A stretch of 64,000 nt of DNA from Natronolimnobius sp. AArcel1. GTDB taxonomy: Archaea > Halobacteriota > Halobacteria > Halobacteriales > Natrialbaceae. A program made the translations under genes and the position numbers. The notes under the pieces are model-generated. The model saw nothing but the letters and a program-made list of their open reading frames with translations, did no database searches and had not been told where the DNA came from. The stretch is taken from contig NZ_JAAKXY010000003.1 in NCBI RefSeq assembly GCF_011043775.1, positions 248,001-312,000 on the forward strand. Reading direction: 5' to 3'. Below, in pieces: positions 24,752-33,530 of this stretch (positions are counted from its first letter, which is position 1; each line of letters starts with the position of its first letter).

Positions 24752-25615
24752 ATGACCGCGAACAGCGGCGGACAACGAACCGTATCGACGTCCGAGGCGG
24801 GTGAGACCCGGTCGGATCCGATGACTGACGCGCCACTCGGTTCGCCACACGTTGCCGATCCGATCATTGAATCACGCGATCTTGATGTGTTCTACGGTGA
24901 GGATCAGGCCCTCCACGGCATCAACATGGAAATTCCCGAACAGCAAGTGACGGCCCTAATCGGTCCCTCCGGCTGTGGGAAATCAACGTTCCTGCGCTCG
25001 ATCAACCGGATGAACGACCTGATCGATATCGCACGCGTCGATGGCGATCTTTCTTTCCGCGGGAAAAACGTCTACGACGAGGACGTCGACCCTGTCGCGC
25101 TGCGTCGAAAAATCGGGATGGTGTTCCAAAAACCAAACCCCTTCCCGAAGAGCATCTTCGACAACGTCGCCTACGGCCTGCGCGTTCAGGGCAAAGACGG
25201 TGCCGATGTCGACGTCGAAGCGGAAGTTCGAACGGCGCTCGAGCGTGCTGCCTTACTCGATGAAGTCGAGCACCAACTCGACGAGAGCGGCCTTGAGCTC
25301 TCCGGTGGGCAACAGCAGCGACTTTGTATCGCCCGTGCGATTGCACCGGACCCGGAAGTAATTCTGATGGATGAGCCTGCGAGCGCACTCGATCCCGTCG
25401 CGACCTCGAAAATCGAGGACTTGGTCGAAGAGCTCGCCGAAGAGTACACCGTCGTGATCGTCACTCACAACATGCAGCAAGCGGCCCGCATCTCTGATAA
25501 GACGGCAGTCTTCCTGACTGGGGGCCACCTCGTCGAGTTCGACGATACGAACAAAATCTTCGAGAATCCCGAGAGCGACCGCGTCGAAGATTACATTACG
25601 GGCAAGTTCGGGTAG
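24752..25615 (+). CDS. pstB: Phosphate ABC transporter ATP-binding protein PstB
   Basis: A 287-residue protein. After a ~30-residue low-complexity leader it is a standard PstB ATPase: '[20 protein letters not shown]', Walker A 'GPSGCGKST', 'RSINRMND', Q-loop '[14 protein letters not shown]', signature '[17 protein letters not shown]', Walker B '[13 protein letters not shown]' and switch '[11 protein letters not shown]'. The 'QKPNPFP' and 'NRMND' elements are specific to PstB. It energises high-affinity phosphate uptake through PstC/PstA at the membrane. Those genes and pstS are not next to it here; phoU is 3 kb away on the same strand. A T-tract follows the stop. Confidence 0.95.
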   Translation: MTANSGGQRTVSTSEAGETRSDPMTDAPLGSPHVADPIIESRDLDVFYGEDQALHGINMEIPEQQVTALIGPSGCGKSTFLRSINRMNDLIDIARVDGDLSFRGKNVYDEDVDPVALRRKIGMVFQKPNPFPKSIFDNVAYGLRVQGKDGADVDVEAEVRTALERAALLDEVEHQLDESGLELSGGQQQRLCIARAIAPDPEVILMDEPASALDPVATSKIEDLVEELAEEYTVVIVTHNMQQAARISDKTAVFLTGGHLVEFDDTNKIFENPESDRVEDYITGKFG

Positions 25616-25643
25616 CCGACTCACCGGTCGCTCGACATTACAG

Positions 25644-25652
25644 TTTTTGTTT
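25644..25652 (+). terminator. T-tract terminator after pstB
   Basis: TTTTTGTTT about 28 bases after the pstB stop is a typical archaeal T-rich termination signal. It also separates pstB from the convergent HNH gene. Confidence 0.45.
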
Positions 25653-25709
25653 CACTCCTCTCGCTCGTCTCTCTCACTTCTCTCACTTCCCTCCTGCTAA
25701 GCCAGAATA

Positions 25710-26447
25710 TCACAGCAGTGTGCCGACGAGAAAGACCAACAGCACGTAGCTGATCACGCCAATCGCCAGCCAGCGGCCGCCGTCGTGATTCCAGACGAAT
25801 CGAACCGGTGTATCGTCAATGACGCGTTCGCGAAGCGTTCGCGGCTTCCGTCGAATCGCTACCTGTGCAGGCGCGAACACGCTCGAGCGAACCGGCGCGT
25901 CGAGTCGCCACGCCGAGAGTTCGTGGATCCCAAAGCGGTGATTGGCAGTGAGGTCCTCCCGGCGGAGCGGTGAACGCTCGCACTCGAGCAGGAAGCCCGC
26001 ACACGGTTTGCAGAGCGTGAGGTGGTCAGGGAGACTGCCACGAGTTGCACTCGAGCTAGTATCCGGAACGTTGGTCCAGGCGACGAGCTCGTTCGGCTCG
26101 CAGTCGTGCCCACAGCGACTGCAGTAGCTGTCGTCCGGACTTTGCATCCGTGCGACGGGGGCGGGTGCCTCAGGTTTGGGAAAGAGCGGCGCGTCGTCGC
26201 GGACGTCGTCAAACGACTTGTTTGTCTGGTGGATGACACCGTGGCAGGGCCGACAGAGCGTCAACAGGTTCGACAACTCGTCCGGGCCACCCTGTCCGCG
26301 CGGGATGATGTGGTGAGCCTGCAGCGTGCGGTCGTCGGCCCCACAGCGGGTACAGGCGTAGCCATCGCGACGGAGCGTCTGTCGGCGAAGCTCTTCCCAG
26401 CCCTCGCCGTAGCCGCGTTGGTCCGCCTCGCCGTCACCGGTGCCCAT
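25710..26447 (-). CDS. HNH endonuclease with second zinc site and C-terminal membrane helix
   Basis: A 245-residue protein. Residues ~15-75 are an HNH domain: 'CTRCG', 'LQAHHIIPRGQGG', 'NLLTLCRPCHGVIH', with zinc Cys pairs and the catalytic His-Asn-His set. A second Cys set ('CSRCGHDCEP', 'LTLCKPCAGF') lies at ~108-165. The C-terminus ends in one hydrophobic helix ('WLAIGVISYVLLVFLVGTLL'), so the protein is probably membrane-tethered. HNH nucleases cut DNA with a metal ion. It is the last gene of a run after the M48 protease and a small membrane protein; its role is unknown. Confidence 0.85.
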   Translation of the reverse strand: MGTGDGEADQRGYGEGWEELRRQTLRRDGYACTRCGADDRTLQAHHIIPRGQGGPDELSNLLTLCRPCHGVIHQTNKSFDDVRDDAPLFPKPEAPAPVARMQSPDDSYCSRCGHDCEPNELVAWTNVPDTSSSATRGSLPDHLTLCKPCAGFLLECERSPLRREDLTANHRFGIHELSAWRLDAPVRSSVFAPAQVAIRRKPRTLRERVIDDTPVRFVWNHDGGRWLAIGVISYVLLVFLVGTLL

Positions 26448-26538
26448 TCACTCATCCCTGTGCGAGCAGCGCTCAAAATACCATCGGCGCGCCTGCCTAG
26501 AGGCGGAAGAAACGTCAGAACCGGCCAGAACCGCTGTC

Positions 26539-26802
26539 TCAGCGCACTCGAGTAAAGAGATACTCAGCACCCACAAACACGAGCATGACGAGACAGCCGA
26601 ACACCCATGCGTATCCGGCTGAGACGCCCGCGGCGGAGGCGACGCCTGCGATGATGACTGCGCTGGCGACGATGACCCACGACAGTTCCCGCGGATCTTC
26701 GGTCCTCCGGAACCGACCGACAAGCCGCTCGCTCCAGGCGTGCGAGTCGGAACTCGTGTGGCTCGTCGCTGACTCACTCGTCGGCGAGTCTGGGGAGTTC
26801 AT
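26539..26802 (-). CDS. Small two-helix membrane protein
   Basis: An 87-residue protein. A Ser-rich N-terminus is followed by 'RFRRTEDPRELSW' and then two hydrophobic helices (about residues 40-60 and 64-83). It lies 43 bases after the M48 protease and 91 before the HNH gene. Function is unknown; the repeated haloarchaeal pattern of protease plus small membrane protein suggests co-expression. Confidence 0.65.
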   Translation of the reverse strand: MNSPDSPTSESATSHTSSDSHAWSERLVGRFRRTEDPRELSWVIVASAVIIAGVASAAGVSAGYAWVFGCLVMLVFVGAEYLFTRVR

Positions 26803-26845
26803 GGGTGGTTTGACACTCCACGGTTAAAAATAGCCATCGGAAACG

Positions 26846-27829
26846 CTACTCCTGCCGCCGTTCCGCAGCAGACAGCCACTCGAGGCGCTCTGGCGTCGGC
26901 GGATGCGTCCGAAACAGTTTGTAGAGGCGTCGTCGGAGCCACCAGTAGGATGGCTCTTGTTGGCCTTCGGGGCCAAGCATGATCTTCTCGGGTTCGTCAG
27001 GCTCGAGCGAGAGGATCGACAGCGAGGAGACGGCCGCTGCGTCCCGGAGGTCTCGCGTTGGGGTCGCCGTAATCTCATCATCGAGGCGCTCGAGGGCGCT
27101 TGCGAGTGCGGCTGGGGAGCCGGTGACGTTGACGGCGGCGCGATCTGCGGCGCGTTCGCGCTCTCGAGAGAGCTGTGCCGTGATGCAGCGGCCGAGAAAC
27201 GAGACGACCAGCGAGAGAAGCCCGAGCGGGACGGTCAGAATCGAGAGAAACGCAGCGTTCTTGTCGTCGTTGTCGTTGATTCGTTCGAATCGCGAGACTA
27301 GGCCGTCGGCGAGCACCACAGGGGCCGAGACCGCGGTCATCACCATTGCATCGCGATTGGCGACGTGGGCGAGTTCATGGGCCACGACCGCCTCGAGTTC
27401 GGCCGTCGTCTCGAGTGACTCGAGTGCGCCGCTCGAGATGACGAGATGGATGTTCGACGGGCGAAAGCCGACCGCCATCGCTTCGGGCGTGTCTCGGTCG
27501 GCAATTGCGATGGTCGGCTTTGGAACGTCGAGTTGTGCCGCGACTCGAGTCGTGAGCTGCTCGAGTTCTGGTTCTGAGTCGGGGCCGATTGGACGAGCGC
27601 CAGCCAGCGCTTCAATCGTGTCTTGTTGTCGGTACTCAACGTAACCGAGTACGCCCAACAAGATGATAGTCCAGATGGTTGCTGGCCACGTCGCCGGCGT
27701 AAACCCAAAGAGTGTGAACAACCCGAAGAGGAACGCCCAGACGCCGACGAGGAAGACGGTGACAATGATAAGGAGGGCAGTGATCGCAGTTGCCATCCGA
27801 AATCGAAGACCGAGTGTTGTGGCGGGCAT
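26846..27829 (-). CDS. htpX: HtpX-like M48 family membrane metalloprotease
   Basis: A 327-residue protein. Two N-terminal membrane helices (about residues 15-38 and 43-62) precede the catalytic domain with 'VVAHELAHVANRD', the HExxH zinc motif. 'RERERAADRAAV' gives the third zinc ligand Glu further on, and two more hydrophobic segments lie between these motifs. HtpX proteins degrade misfolded membrane proteins. The C-terminal 'FRTHPPTPERLEWL' is the usual M48 closing motif. It starts the minus-strand run with the small membrane protein and HNH genes. Confidence 0.9.
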   Translation of the reverse strand: MPATTLGLRFRMATAITALLIIVTVFLVGVWAFLFGLFTLFGFTPATWPATIWTIILLGVLGYVEYRQQDTIEALAGARPIGPDSEPELEQLTTRVAAQLDVPKPTIAIADRDTPEAMAVGFRPSNIHLVISSGALESLETTAELEAVVAHELAHVANRDAMVMTAVSAPVVLADGLVSRFERINDNDDKNAAFLSILTVPLGLLSLVVSFLGRCITAQLSRERERAADRAAVNVTGSPAALASALERLDDEITATPTRDLRDAAAVSSLSILSLEPDEPEKIMLGPEGQQEPSYWWLRRRLYKLFRTHPPTPERLEWLSAAERRQE

Positions 27830-27951
27830 CTATCGTGACGACTGATTGGCGTATGGACTCTTGATACTACCGGACAGTATCGTTGCCCTGTAGGACGGGG
27901 AGTCCAACTCAATCGATTATCGGCCTTGTCACGCGGTCGCAGAGCGCAGAC

Positions 27952-28401
27952 TCAGGCCGCATCGACCGAGCCATCCGGCCGTACTGTGACAACCGGCACC
28001 GGAGCCGTCTGGACGACTTCGTTCGTCACGCTGCCGATGAGTCGGCGCTCGAGGCCGCTGCGGCCGGCGGTCCCGATGACAACCATGTCGGCGTCGATCT
28101 CGCCCGCGTAGGTGGCGATTTCGTCGGCTGGTTTTCCGACGCGAACGACCGGTTCGGCCGGGATTCCAGCGTCTTCGGCCAGTTCGACAAGCTCTGTCGC
28201 CCAGCCAGCCGCCAGCTCCGTGACATCGTCTTTCGTTTTTGGGGGTGGACCGCCCACTGAGGAAATCTGTGTGAGATTCAGGTCGCCAACGGCGAGTGCG
28301 TGAATCGTCGCATCCATTTTTGCCGCGATATTGAATCCGACTTCAGCTGCATTCTCAGCGTATTCGCTTCCGTCCGTCGGGATAATCATCGCATTTCCCA
28401 T
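27952..28401 (-). CDS. Universal stress protein (UspA family)
   Basis: A 149-residue protein from ATG 28401 (MGNAMIIPTDGSEYAENA). It has the single Usp domain with the opening 'IIPTDGSEYA', the middle helix 'TELVELAEDAGI', and the ATP-binding G-x2-G-x9-G-S stretch 'GTAGRSGLERRLIGSV' followed by 'PVPVVTVRP'. Such proteins help stress survival; exact role is unknown. It is divergent from phoU, so the two share the 28402-28569 promoter region, which holds an inverted repeat (CGAGTG 28417-28422, CACTCG 28433-28438). Confidence 0.92.
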   Translation of the reverse strand: MGNAMIIPTDGSEYAENAAEVGFNIAAKMDATIHALAVGDLNLTQISSVGGPPPKTKDDVTELAAGWATELVELAEDAGIPAEPVVRVGKPADEIATYAGEIDADMVVIGTAGRSGLERRLIGSVTNEVVQTAPVPVVTVRPDGSVDAA

Positions 28402-28569
28402 TGTTTGTGTTCTACTCGAGTGATTATGAAGACACTCGTATAGTCGTTGCTGCTGGTGCAGTTTTTCGTACGTACCCGACGCGAGTGGGCCAGTGCTCGT
28501 CTCCACGGCGTGTTTCGCCGAGCTACAGCGAGCACAAGCTATATTGCCACCCGGAAAGGTCGGTGGACT

Positions 28570-29241
28570 ATGGCTCGGAAATCCTACCAAGAGAAACTCG
28601 AGGAACTCCGAGAGGATATCCTCTACATGAGCGAGGTCGTGATGGAACGACTTCGCATGGGGCTCGATGCACTCGAGCAGAAAGACGAAGCGCTCGCTGA
28701 ACAGGTGATTAAGGGCGACGGCGAAATCAATCGGATGTATCTCGACCTCGAGCAAGACTGTATTGACCTGCTCGCGCTGCAACAGCCTGTTGCCAGTGAT
28801 CTGCGATTTATCGCTGCGTCGTTCAAAATCATCACCGATCTCGAACGAATCGGCGACCTCGCAGTCAATCTCGGCGAGTATACGTTTGAGTCCGAACAGG
28901 ACCTGTTCCCCGACGTCGACGTCCAAGCGATGGGCGAGATGACTCTCGAGATGGTCGAGACGGCGATGATCGCTTACGACACGGAAAATACCGACAGCTG
29001 TCGCGCGCTGGCCAGTCGCGACGACGACCTCGATCAGTTCGCCGAGCGTGCAAGCGGCATCGTCGTCCGGGACCTGATCGAACGCGAACTCGAGGAACCT
29101 GAGGAAGTCGAGCGACTCTTACAGGACGTGTCCCGACTCCTGCTGACGATTCGTGATCTCGAGCGTGTCGGCGATCATGCGGTCAACATCGCGGCACGGA
29201 CGCTGTATATGGTCGAAAACGACGACGAACTCATCTACTGA
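28570..29241 (+). CDS. phoU: Phosphate signalling/transport regulator PhoU
   Basis: A 223-residue protein from ATG 28570 (MARKSYQEKLEELREDI). It is all helical, with two PhoU repeats, each ending in the metal-binding signature: 'FKIITDLERIGDLAVN' and 'LLTIRDLERVGDHAVN' (E/D-x3-D). PhoU restrains phosphate uptake and signals phosphate status with PstB. Here it stands apart from pstB by a block of unrelated minus-strand genes. Length is normal for a two-repeat PhoU. Confidence 0.95.
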   Translation: MARKSYQEKLEELREDILYMSEVVMERLRMGLDALEQKDEALAEQVIKGDGEINRMYLDLEQDCIDLLALQQPVASDLRFIAASFKIITDLERIGDLAVNLGEYTFESEQDLFPDVDVQAMGEMTLEMVETAMIAYDTENTDSCRALASRDDDLDQFAERASGIVVRDLIERELEEPEEVERLLQDVSRLLLTIRDLERVGDHAVNIAARTLYMVENDDELIY

Positions 29242-29698
29242 GTTCTCTCTGGTCCTGTGTTAGGTCGAAATAGTCGCTGCCACATCGGCACAGACGACAC
29301 TGATCCGTGTGGCTACGATTCCTCAGTCTCGTCCTGCTGGCAATTGGAGCCGTTCGTTGTCGAGTTGTGATCGGTCGTGGCACAACTCGATGTAGCGCCG
29401 GAGAACACGGAATGGGTGTGCTGCCAGCAAACAGTCTGTGCAGTCTCTGATCGACTCAGTCCTGTTTCGGACAGGTATCACGACTTGCGTCGGTCACGGA
29501 GCGGCATAGTCATATCCCTCGTGCGTTTTGTTGTGTTTGCGATACTGCGACACCACGCTGTGTCAAACCCTCGAGATGTGACGTATGGCCCGGGAAGCGC
29601 CAAAAATCGATCGGCGAACAAACCGCGCGCACTCGAGTGTACCAGCCTCTGTCGTGACAGTGACTGTCCCTCGAGGCGCAGGTAGCGGGTCCCCCGAT
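29242..29698. other. Intergenic with a 10-bp hairpin
   Basis: About 457 bases between the convergent phoU and a lipoprotein gene. No frame looks like a gene. A perfect 10-bp inverted repeat with an 11-base loop (TCGAGTTGTG 29360-29369, CACAACTCGA 29381-29390) lies about 120 bases after phoU and may be a transcript-end hairpin. Nothing else is supported. Confidence 0.5.
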
Positions 29699-29905
29699 CT
29701 AGAGGTCGTCGTCCTCGTCCTCGTCTTCATCGGGGTCCTCTTCTTCATCGACCGGATCCTCCTCTTCCTCCTCTGCGGGGTCATCCCCATCATCGACTGG
29801 GTCTTCCTCTTCACCAGGCCCTTCGTCGCCACAGCCAGCAAGTGCGGCCGCGCCAACAGCGCCACTCAGTGCAATCAGTCGTCGTCGACTTAGTCGATCA
29901 GTCAT
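29699..29905 (-). CDS. Small acidic Tat lipoprotein
   Basis: A 68-residue protein. 'MTDRLSRRRLIALSGAVGAA' is a twin-arginine signal, followed by the lipobox 'ALAGC' with Cys 25 as the likely lipid-modified residue. The rest is almost only Asp, Glu and Pro, with no fold expected. It would be exported folded or unfolded by Tat and anchored to the membrane. The purpose of such a tail-only lipoprotein is unknown; it may be the remnant of a longer one, since a similar acidic linker occurs in the cupredoxin at 43352. Confidence 0.65.
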   Translation of the reverse strand: MTDRLSRRRLIALSGAVGAAALAGCGDEGPGEEEDPVDDGDDPAEEEEEDPVDEEEDPDEDEDEDDDL

Positions 29906-30247
29906 GTATCACCAGAAGGGACACGCGGGTCATCAAGAGAATGCGTGTCCTAGGACCCATTGTGCCGACTGACACTCAGACCAAGCAACTCTTACGCGGT
30001 CTGACTGCTAGCCCTCGAACAGATACGCCAACACACAGGAAACGGGGTCGAAATCCACGGCCGTGAGACGGCTCTGTGGACTGTTTCAGACGCGAAAATT
30101 GGAGTTACCCTCGCTGTGGAATGGCCGAGCACTGGAACGCGACGAAACAGTCTCGAGTCAGTGACGTTATTTAAGTACCATGTCGCCTGGCGCTCGAGAC
30201 GACAGCGGGCGTCTTTGGAGGCGTTAAAACAGAGACAGGATGGAGTC
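29906..30247. other. Intergenic, no gene
   Basis: About 340 bases between gfcR and the small lipoprotein, both on the minus strand. The part next to 29905 should hold the lipoprotein promoter. A 'TTATTTAAGTA' TATA-like element lies near 30169-30179 but has no gene behind it on the plus strand. Nothing more is seen. Confidence 0.5.
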
Positions 30248-30898
30248 TCAGTCGTCTTTGCCGACGCTGATAACCTGGAACAGCGAGTAGACGGGGACGC
30301 CGTTGATCTCTTCGACGCCTTGTTTGTCTGCAAGGACAACGCAGGCAAGTGGCTCGCCACCCTCTGCGCGGATCGCCTCAATCGTCTCACGCATCGTGGT
30401 TCCGCTCGTGATCGTATCGTCGACGACGTAGCACTCGCGGTCACGAATCGTCGCAAAGTTCCGTGAGAACGTGCCACCCAGATCCTCGATATCGCCTTCT
30501 TCCCACTGGTGTTTCGCAGGCGTGTACGACGCCATATCGCTCTCGAGTTCGCGGGCGATGAGCGTCGCGATTGGACCACCGGCTTTCTCGATGCCGACTG
30601 TGAGGTCGACGTCTTCACCGTGTTTGGCGAGCAGGTCGGCCATCGCCGTTGCAATGTGGCCGAGTCGCTTGCTGTCTCGGCCGATGGCCGACCAGTCAAC
30701 GTGGATGTCCTGTGGCCCGCCACTTGAGGTGGCGTCGGTCGCGCCATTGCCCGATGGTTGTGTCGTCGTTCCGCTGCGTTCGACGAGCCAGCTCGCCGTC
30801 TCACGGGAGACGTTCAGTTCGTCTGCAATCTCGCCCTTCGAAAGCCCGCGGTCTGCGAGTTCCGCCGCGCTCTCGATGAGGTCGTCGACGTTTTTCAT
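30248..30898 (-). CDS. gfcR: GfcR-type transcriptional regulator (HTH plus phosphoribosyltransferase-like domain)
   Basis: A 216-residue protein; ATG 30898 (MKNVDDLIESA) is preferred to an upstream extension. Residues ~10-45 are a helix-turn-helix ('GLSKGEIADELNVSRETASW'). The rest has an orotate phosphoribosyltransferase-like fold with the PRPP loop 'YVVDDTITSGTTMRETI'. In Haloferax volcanii the homologue GfcR regulates central carbon genes, and the domain is thought to sense a metabolite rather than catalyse. It is divergent from the HAD phosphatase at 31046; the 147-base region between them holds both promoters. Confidence 0.88.
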   Translation of the reverse strand: MKNVDDLIESAAELADRGLSKGEIADELNVSRETASWLVERSGTTTQPSGNGATDATSSGGPQDIHVDWSAIGRDSKRLGHIATAMADLLAKHGEDVDLTVGIEKAGGPIATLIARELESDMASYTPAKHQWEEGDIEDLGGTFSRNFATIRDRECYVVDDTITSGTTMRETIEAIRAEGGEPLACVVLADKQGVEEINGVPVYSLFQVISVGKDD

Positions 30899-31045
30899 AG
30901 GCGACGCTTCGAGCGCCGTTTTTATAGTCGTGTCGTCGTCGGCTAAGTGTTCGCACACAGACGACATCCGTCCCGCCTCGAGACGGCGCACATCCCTCGG
31001 AGAGAACTGCAAACGATTATCCCGCTGCCTCCGACAGGTGGTATC

Positions 31046-32335
31046 ATGGAGCGATACGATCTCATCTACCGGCTCTACGACGAGTACGACACGAAGACGC
31101 TACGCGAGTATCAGGAGTTCGTCGACGTCTTCCCGGCCGTCGACTCGCGTGTCGCCCTCGATCACTGGCAAGAAGCAACCGAAGAACTCGAGGCGCGAAA
31201 AGACGAGATTCGCTCAGACTTTGCGGCTGGTGAGACCTTTGCAGAGGTCGCCTCGTGGGCCGACCGCGATCAGGCTTTTACCGCGCTCGATCTCGAGGCC
31301 AAGTACGGTCGGGCGGTGAACGTGCTTGTCCTCGATGTTGACGAGACGCTGCGCTCGGCCGGTGGAACGGACAACGAAATTCCCCGTGAGACGCTGCACG
31401 TCCTAACGGAGTTTCACGAGGCTGGCGTTCCAATCGTCATCTGTACAGGCCAGACCTTAGAGAACGTCAAGGGGTTCGCGATTCAGGGATTGGGCAGCGA
31501 AATTGTGCATTCGGGCGACCTCTCAATCGTCTACGAGGCCGGCACTGGCGTCTTCACGCCGGGCCACGGCGCAGAGACGAAGCAGTTGCTCTATGAGGAC
31601 TTAGACGAGGAGATTCGGACGGTTTTCGACGACGTTCGCTCCCGGATACTCCCAGAAGCGCCCGAGACGCTCCGCCGGGGTTGTCACCTACAGGGGAATG
31701 AGTTCAACGTCACGATGAAACCCAACTACGAGACCGGGTCGTCGGACGCTCGCGACGTCATCGACGAGGCGCTGGTGTATCTCATCGACCTGCTCGCCGA
31801 CGCCGTCAGCGCAGCCCTCGAGTTGGACGGTGAGGCTGATGACGACAGCGACGACGGGAACTCCGAAATCAGCGACGAAACTATCATTGACTGGACCCGT
31901 GCGTTCTACGCCGCACAGGACCCCGAAATCCGCGCCGTCCTCGAGAGTGAGGGGGTCTATCCTGACCGGGACGCTGACGACGTCCCAGCCCAGATCGCAG
32001 ACACACTCGAGCGCATCGACGTGGCCTACTACGAGGCTGATGCCGCCGAAATCGGTAGCCTCGAGTTGAACAAGGTCGTCGGCGTTGAACGCGCACTCGA
32101 CGTGCTGGGCATCGACGATCCGTTCGCACTCGTGATGGGCGACTCGAAAAGCGACCTGCGCGTAATGCGCTGGGTTGCAGACACCGATGCGGGCATTTCA
32201 GCTGCCCCCGAACACGCCTCGAGAGATACTTTAGAGCACGTCCTCGAGACGGATGACCTCGTCTTCGATCAGGGGCAGAGTGTGGACGTGTTGCGGACAG
32301 TGTACGCGCTTAATCGTCTGGCACGACTCAACTGA
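31046..32335 (+). CDS. HAD-superfamily phosphatase
   Basis: A 429-residue protein from ATG 31046 (MERYDLIYRLYDEYD). After a ~95-residue helical N-terminal region, the HAD core starts with motif I 'VLVLDVDETLRSAGG'; motif II is 'PIVICTGQT', and the closing motif is 'LVMGDSKSDLRVMRW'. A cap with an acidic insertion (~245-290) lies between. The fold is like sucrose-phosphate or trehalose-phosphate phosphatases, but the substrate is unknown. It is divergent from gfcR. The helical N-terminal extension is not recognised. Confidence 0.8.
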   Translation: MERYDLIYRLYDEYDTKTLREYQEFVDVFPAVDSRVALDHWQEATEELEARKDEIRSDFAAGETFAEVASWADRDQAFTALDLEAKYGRAVNVLVLDVDETLRSAGGTDNEIPRETLHVLTEFHEAGVPIVICTGQTLENVKGFAIQGLGSEIVHSGDLSIVYEAGTGVFTPGHGAETKQLLYEDLDEEIRTVFDDVRSRILPEAPETLRRGCHLQGNEFNVTMKPNYETGSSDARDVIDEALVYLIDLLADAVSAALELDGEADDDSDDGNSEISDETIIDWTRAFYAAQDPEIRAVLESEGVYPDRDADDVPAQIADTLERIDVAYYEADAAEIGSLELNKVVGVERALDVLGIDDPFALVMGDSKSDLRVMRWVADTDAGISAAPEHASRDTLEHVLETDDLVFDQGQSVDVLRTVYALNRLARLN

Positions 32336-32599
32336 TCACCACGGGCGCCAGGAAGGGGCTTGGTGTCGTGTGTCCAAACTGATGTACTTCGCTGACAATC
32401 ACGCCATCCAGTCACGTTCGTCGCGTGCATGCTCATGACTACCTATCGCTTGTCGACACGATGACCAACAGGACCAACGGGCTCCGTGAGATCATGATCC
32501 GGATCGAGTCCCAGTTCGACCACGGACGAGCCGTCGCTGGGGCGTCCATCAGCGCGAGCAGTACATATATTCTCCCGCCGGCCCTACAGTCTCGTAGCC

Positions 32600-33118
32600 G
32601 TGAGCACATACGACGCCGTCGTCTACGATCTCGATGGAACGTTGGTCGACCTCGACGTGAACTGGGGAGCCGTCGCAACCGACGTTTCCGCTGTCTACGA
32701 GGATGCCGGGAAAACGCCCCCGGGCGACGGACTCTGGGGAATGCTTGAGGCCGCACCCGAGGTCGGCCTCGAGGCAGCCGTCGAGTCTGCGATTGCAACC
32801 CACGAACGCGAGGGTGCACGCACCGCGCCACGACTCGCACACGCCGATGAACTACTCGATCGGACGGTTCCCGTCGCCATCTGCTCACTCAACTGCGAGG
32901 CCGCGTGTCGGATCGCACTCGAGGAACACGAGTTAGCAACAGCTGTCGACTGTGTCGTTGGCCGGGATACTGTCGCGACGCAGAAACCGGACCCGGAGCC
33001 GCTGTTGACGGCTGTTCGCGCGCTCGAGGCGGAGCCGGCGGAGACGGTGTTCGTCGGCGATTCGCCGCGAGATGAACTGACAGCCGAGCGAGCGGGGACG
33101 GCCTTCGAGTACGTGTAG
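32600..33118 (+). CDS. HAD-family hydrolase (phosphoglycolate phosphatase-like)
   Basis: A 172-residue protein with GTG start at 32600. It shows the full HAD motif set: 'YDLDGTLVDL' (motif I), 'VAICSLN' (II), the lysine in 'TQKPDPEPL' (III) and 'VFVGDSPRDELTAERAG' (IV). A small helical cap lies after motif I. It is a Mg-dependent phosphatase of small phosphorylated metabolites; the substrate cannot be told. It is short for the phosphoglycolate phosphatase class (~210), as many haloarchaeal members are. Confidence 0.85.
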   Translation: MSTYDAVVYDLDGTLVDLDVNWGAVATDVSAVYEDAGKTPPGDGLWGMLEAAPEVGLEAAVESAIATHEREGARTAPRLAHADELLDRTVPVAICSLNCEAACRIALEEHELATAVDCVVGRDTVATQKPDPEPLLTAVRALEAEPAETVFVGDSPRDELTAERAGTAFEYV

Positions 33119-33153
33119 TGGCGGTCCACGCCTGCACTGGTGGGTGGAACAGA

Positions 33154-33414
33154 CTACTTGTCTTGGTGACGTTTCGCGTACGCGAACACTGACAGTGCGA
33201 CGACGATCCAGACAACGGCACCGACGCGGATGGCAAACTCTGCTCGAGAGGCCCACGTGGGCAGATCAACGTTGATTGAGAGCACTGCGACGAGCGGCGC
33301 GCCCACGAGAATCGTGAGGACGAACGTCGTCTGCATGACCCAGCCGTAGTCGACGCCGTCGGGCGTACTCGTTTCGACGGGTTCTGGCACGTTCGACACT
33401 CCCGAGGGAGCCAT
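33154..33414 (-). CDS. Small two-helix membrane protein (DUF5822-like)
   Basis: An 86-residue protein. After a polar start there are two membrane helices, 'MQTTFVLTILVGAPLVAVLS' and 'FAIRVGAVVWIVVALSVFAY', separated by 'PTWASRAE'. The 'VDYGWVMQTTFVLTIL' pattern matches a conserved family of haloarchaeal membrane proteins that I recall as DUF5822. No function is known. It is convergent with the HAD gene and divergent from panB. Confidence 0.7.
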   Translation of the reverse strand: MAPSGVSNVPEPVETSTPDGVDYGWVMQTTFVLTILVGAPLVAVLSINVDLPTWASRAEFAIRVGAVVWIVVALSVFAYAKRHQDK

Positions 33415-33530
33415 CTTAAGCCTCGCGGGTTCTCTGTTCGGTGTTCAGCGGTGTGTCTCTCACCCAAAAGTCCTTGCTACAGACACACACAGAACGATGC
33501 TGTTTACTCGGCGGACGTAAATCTGTGCGT

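Noticed and set aside
24534-24755. Plus-strand 73-codon frame upstream of pstB
   Set aside because: It overlaps the pstB start and the AT-rich promoter DNA, and its residues do not match haloarchaeal use.
29377-29685. Plus-strand 102-codon frame in the gap after phoU
   Set aside because: Its composition is Arg/Ser-rich with no haloarchaeal acidic bias; it reads as non-coding.
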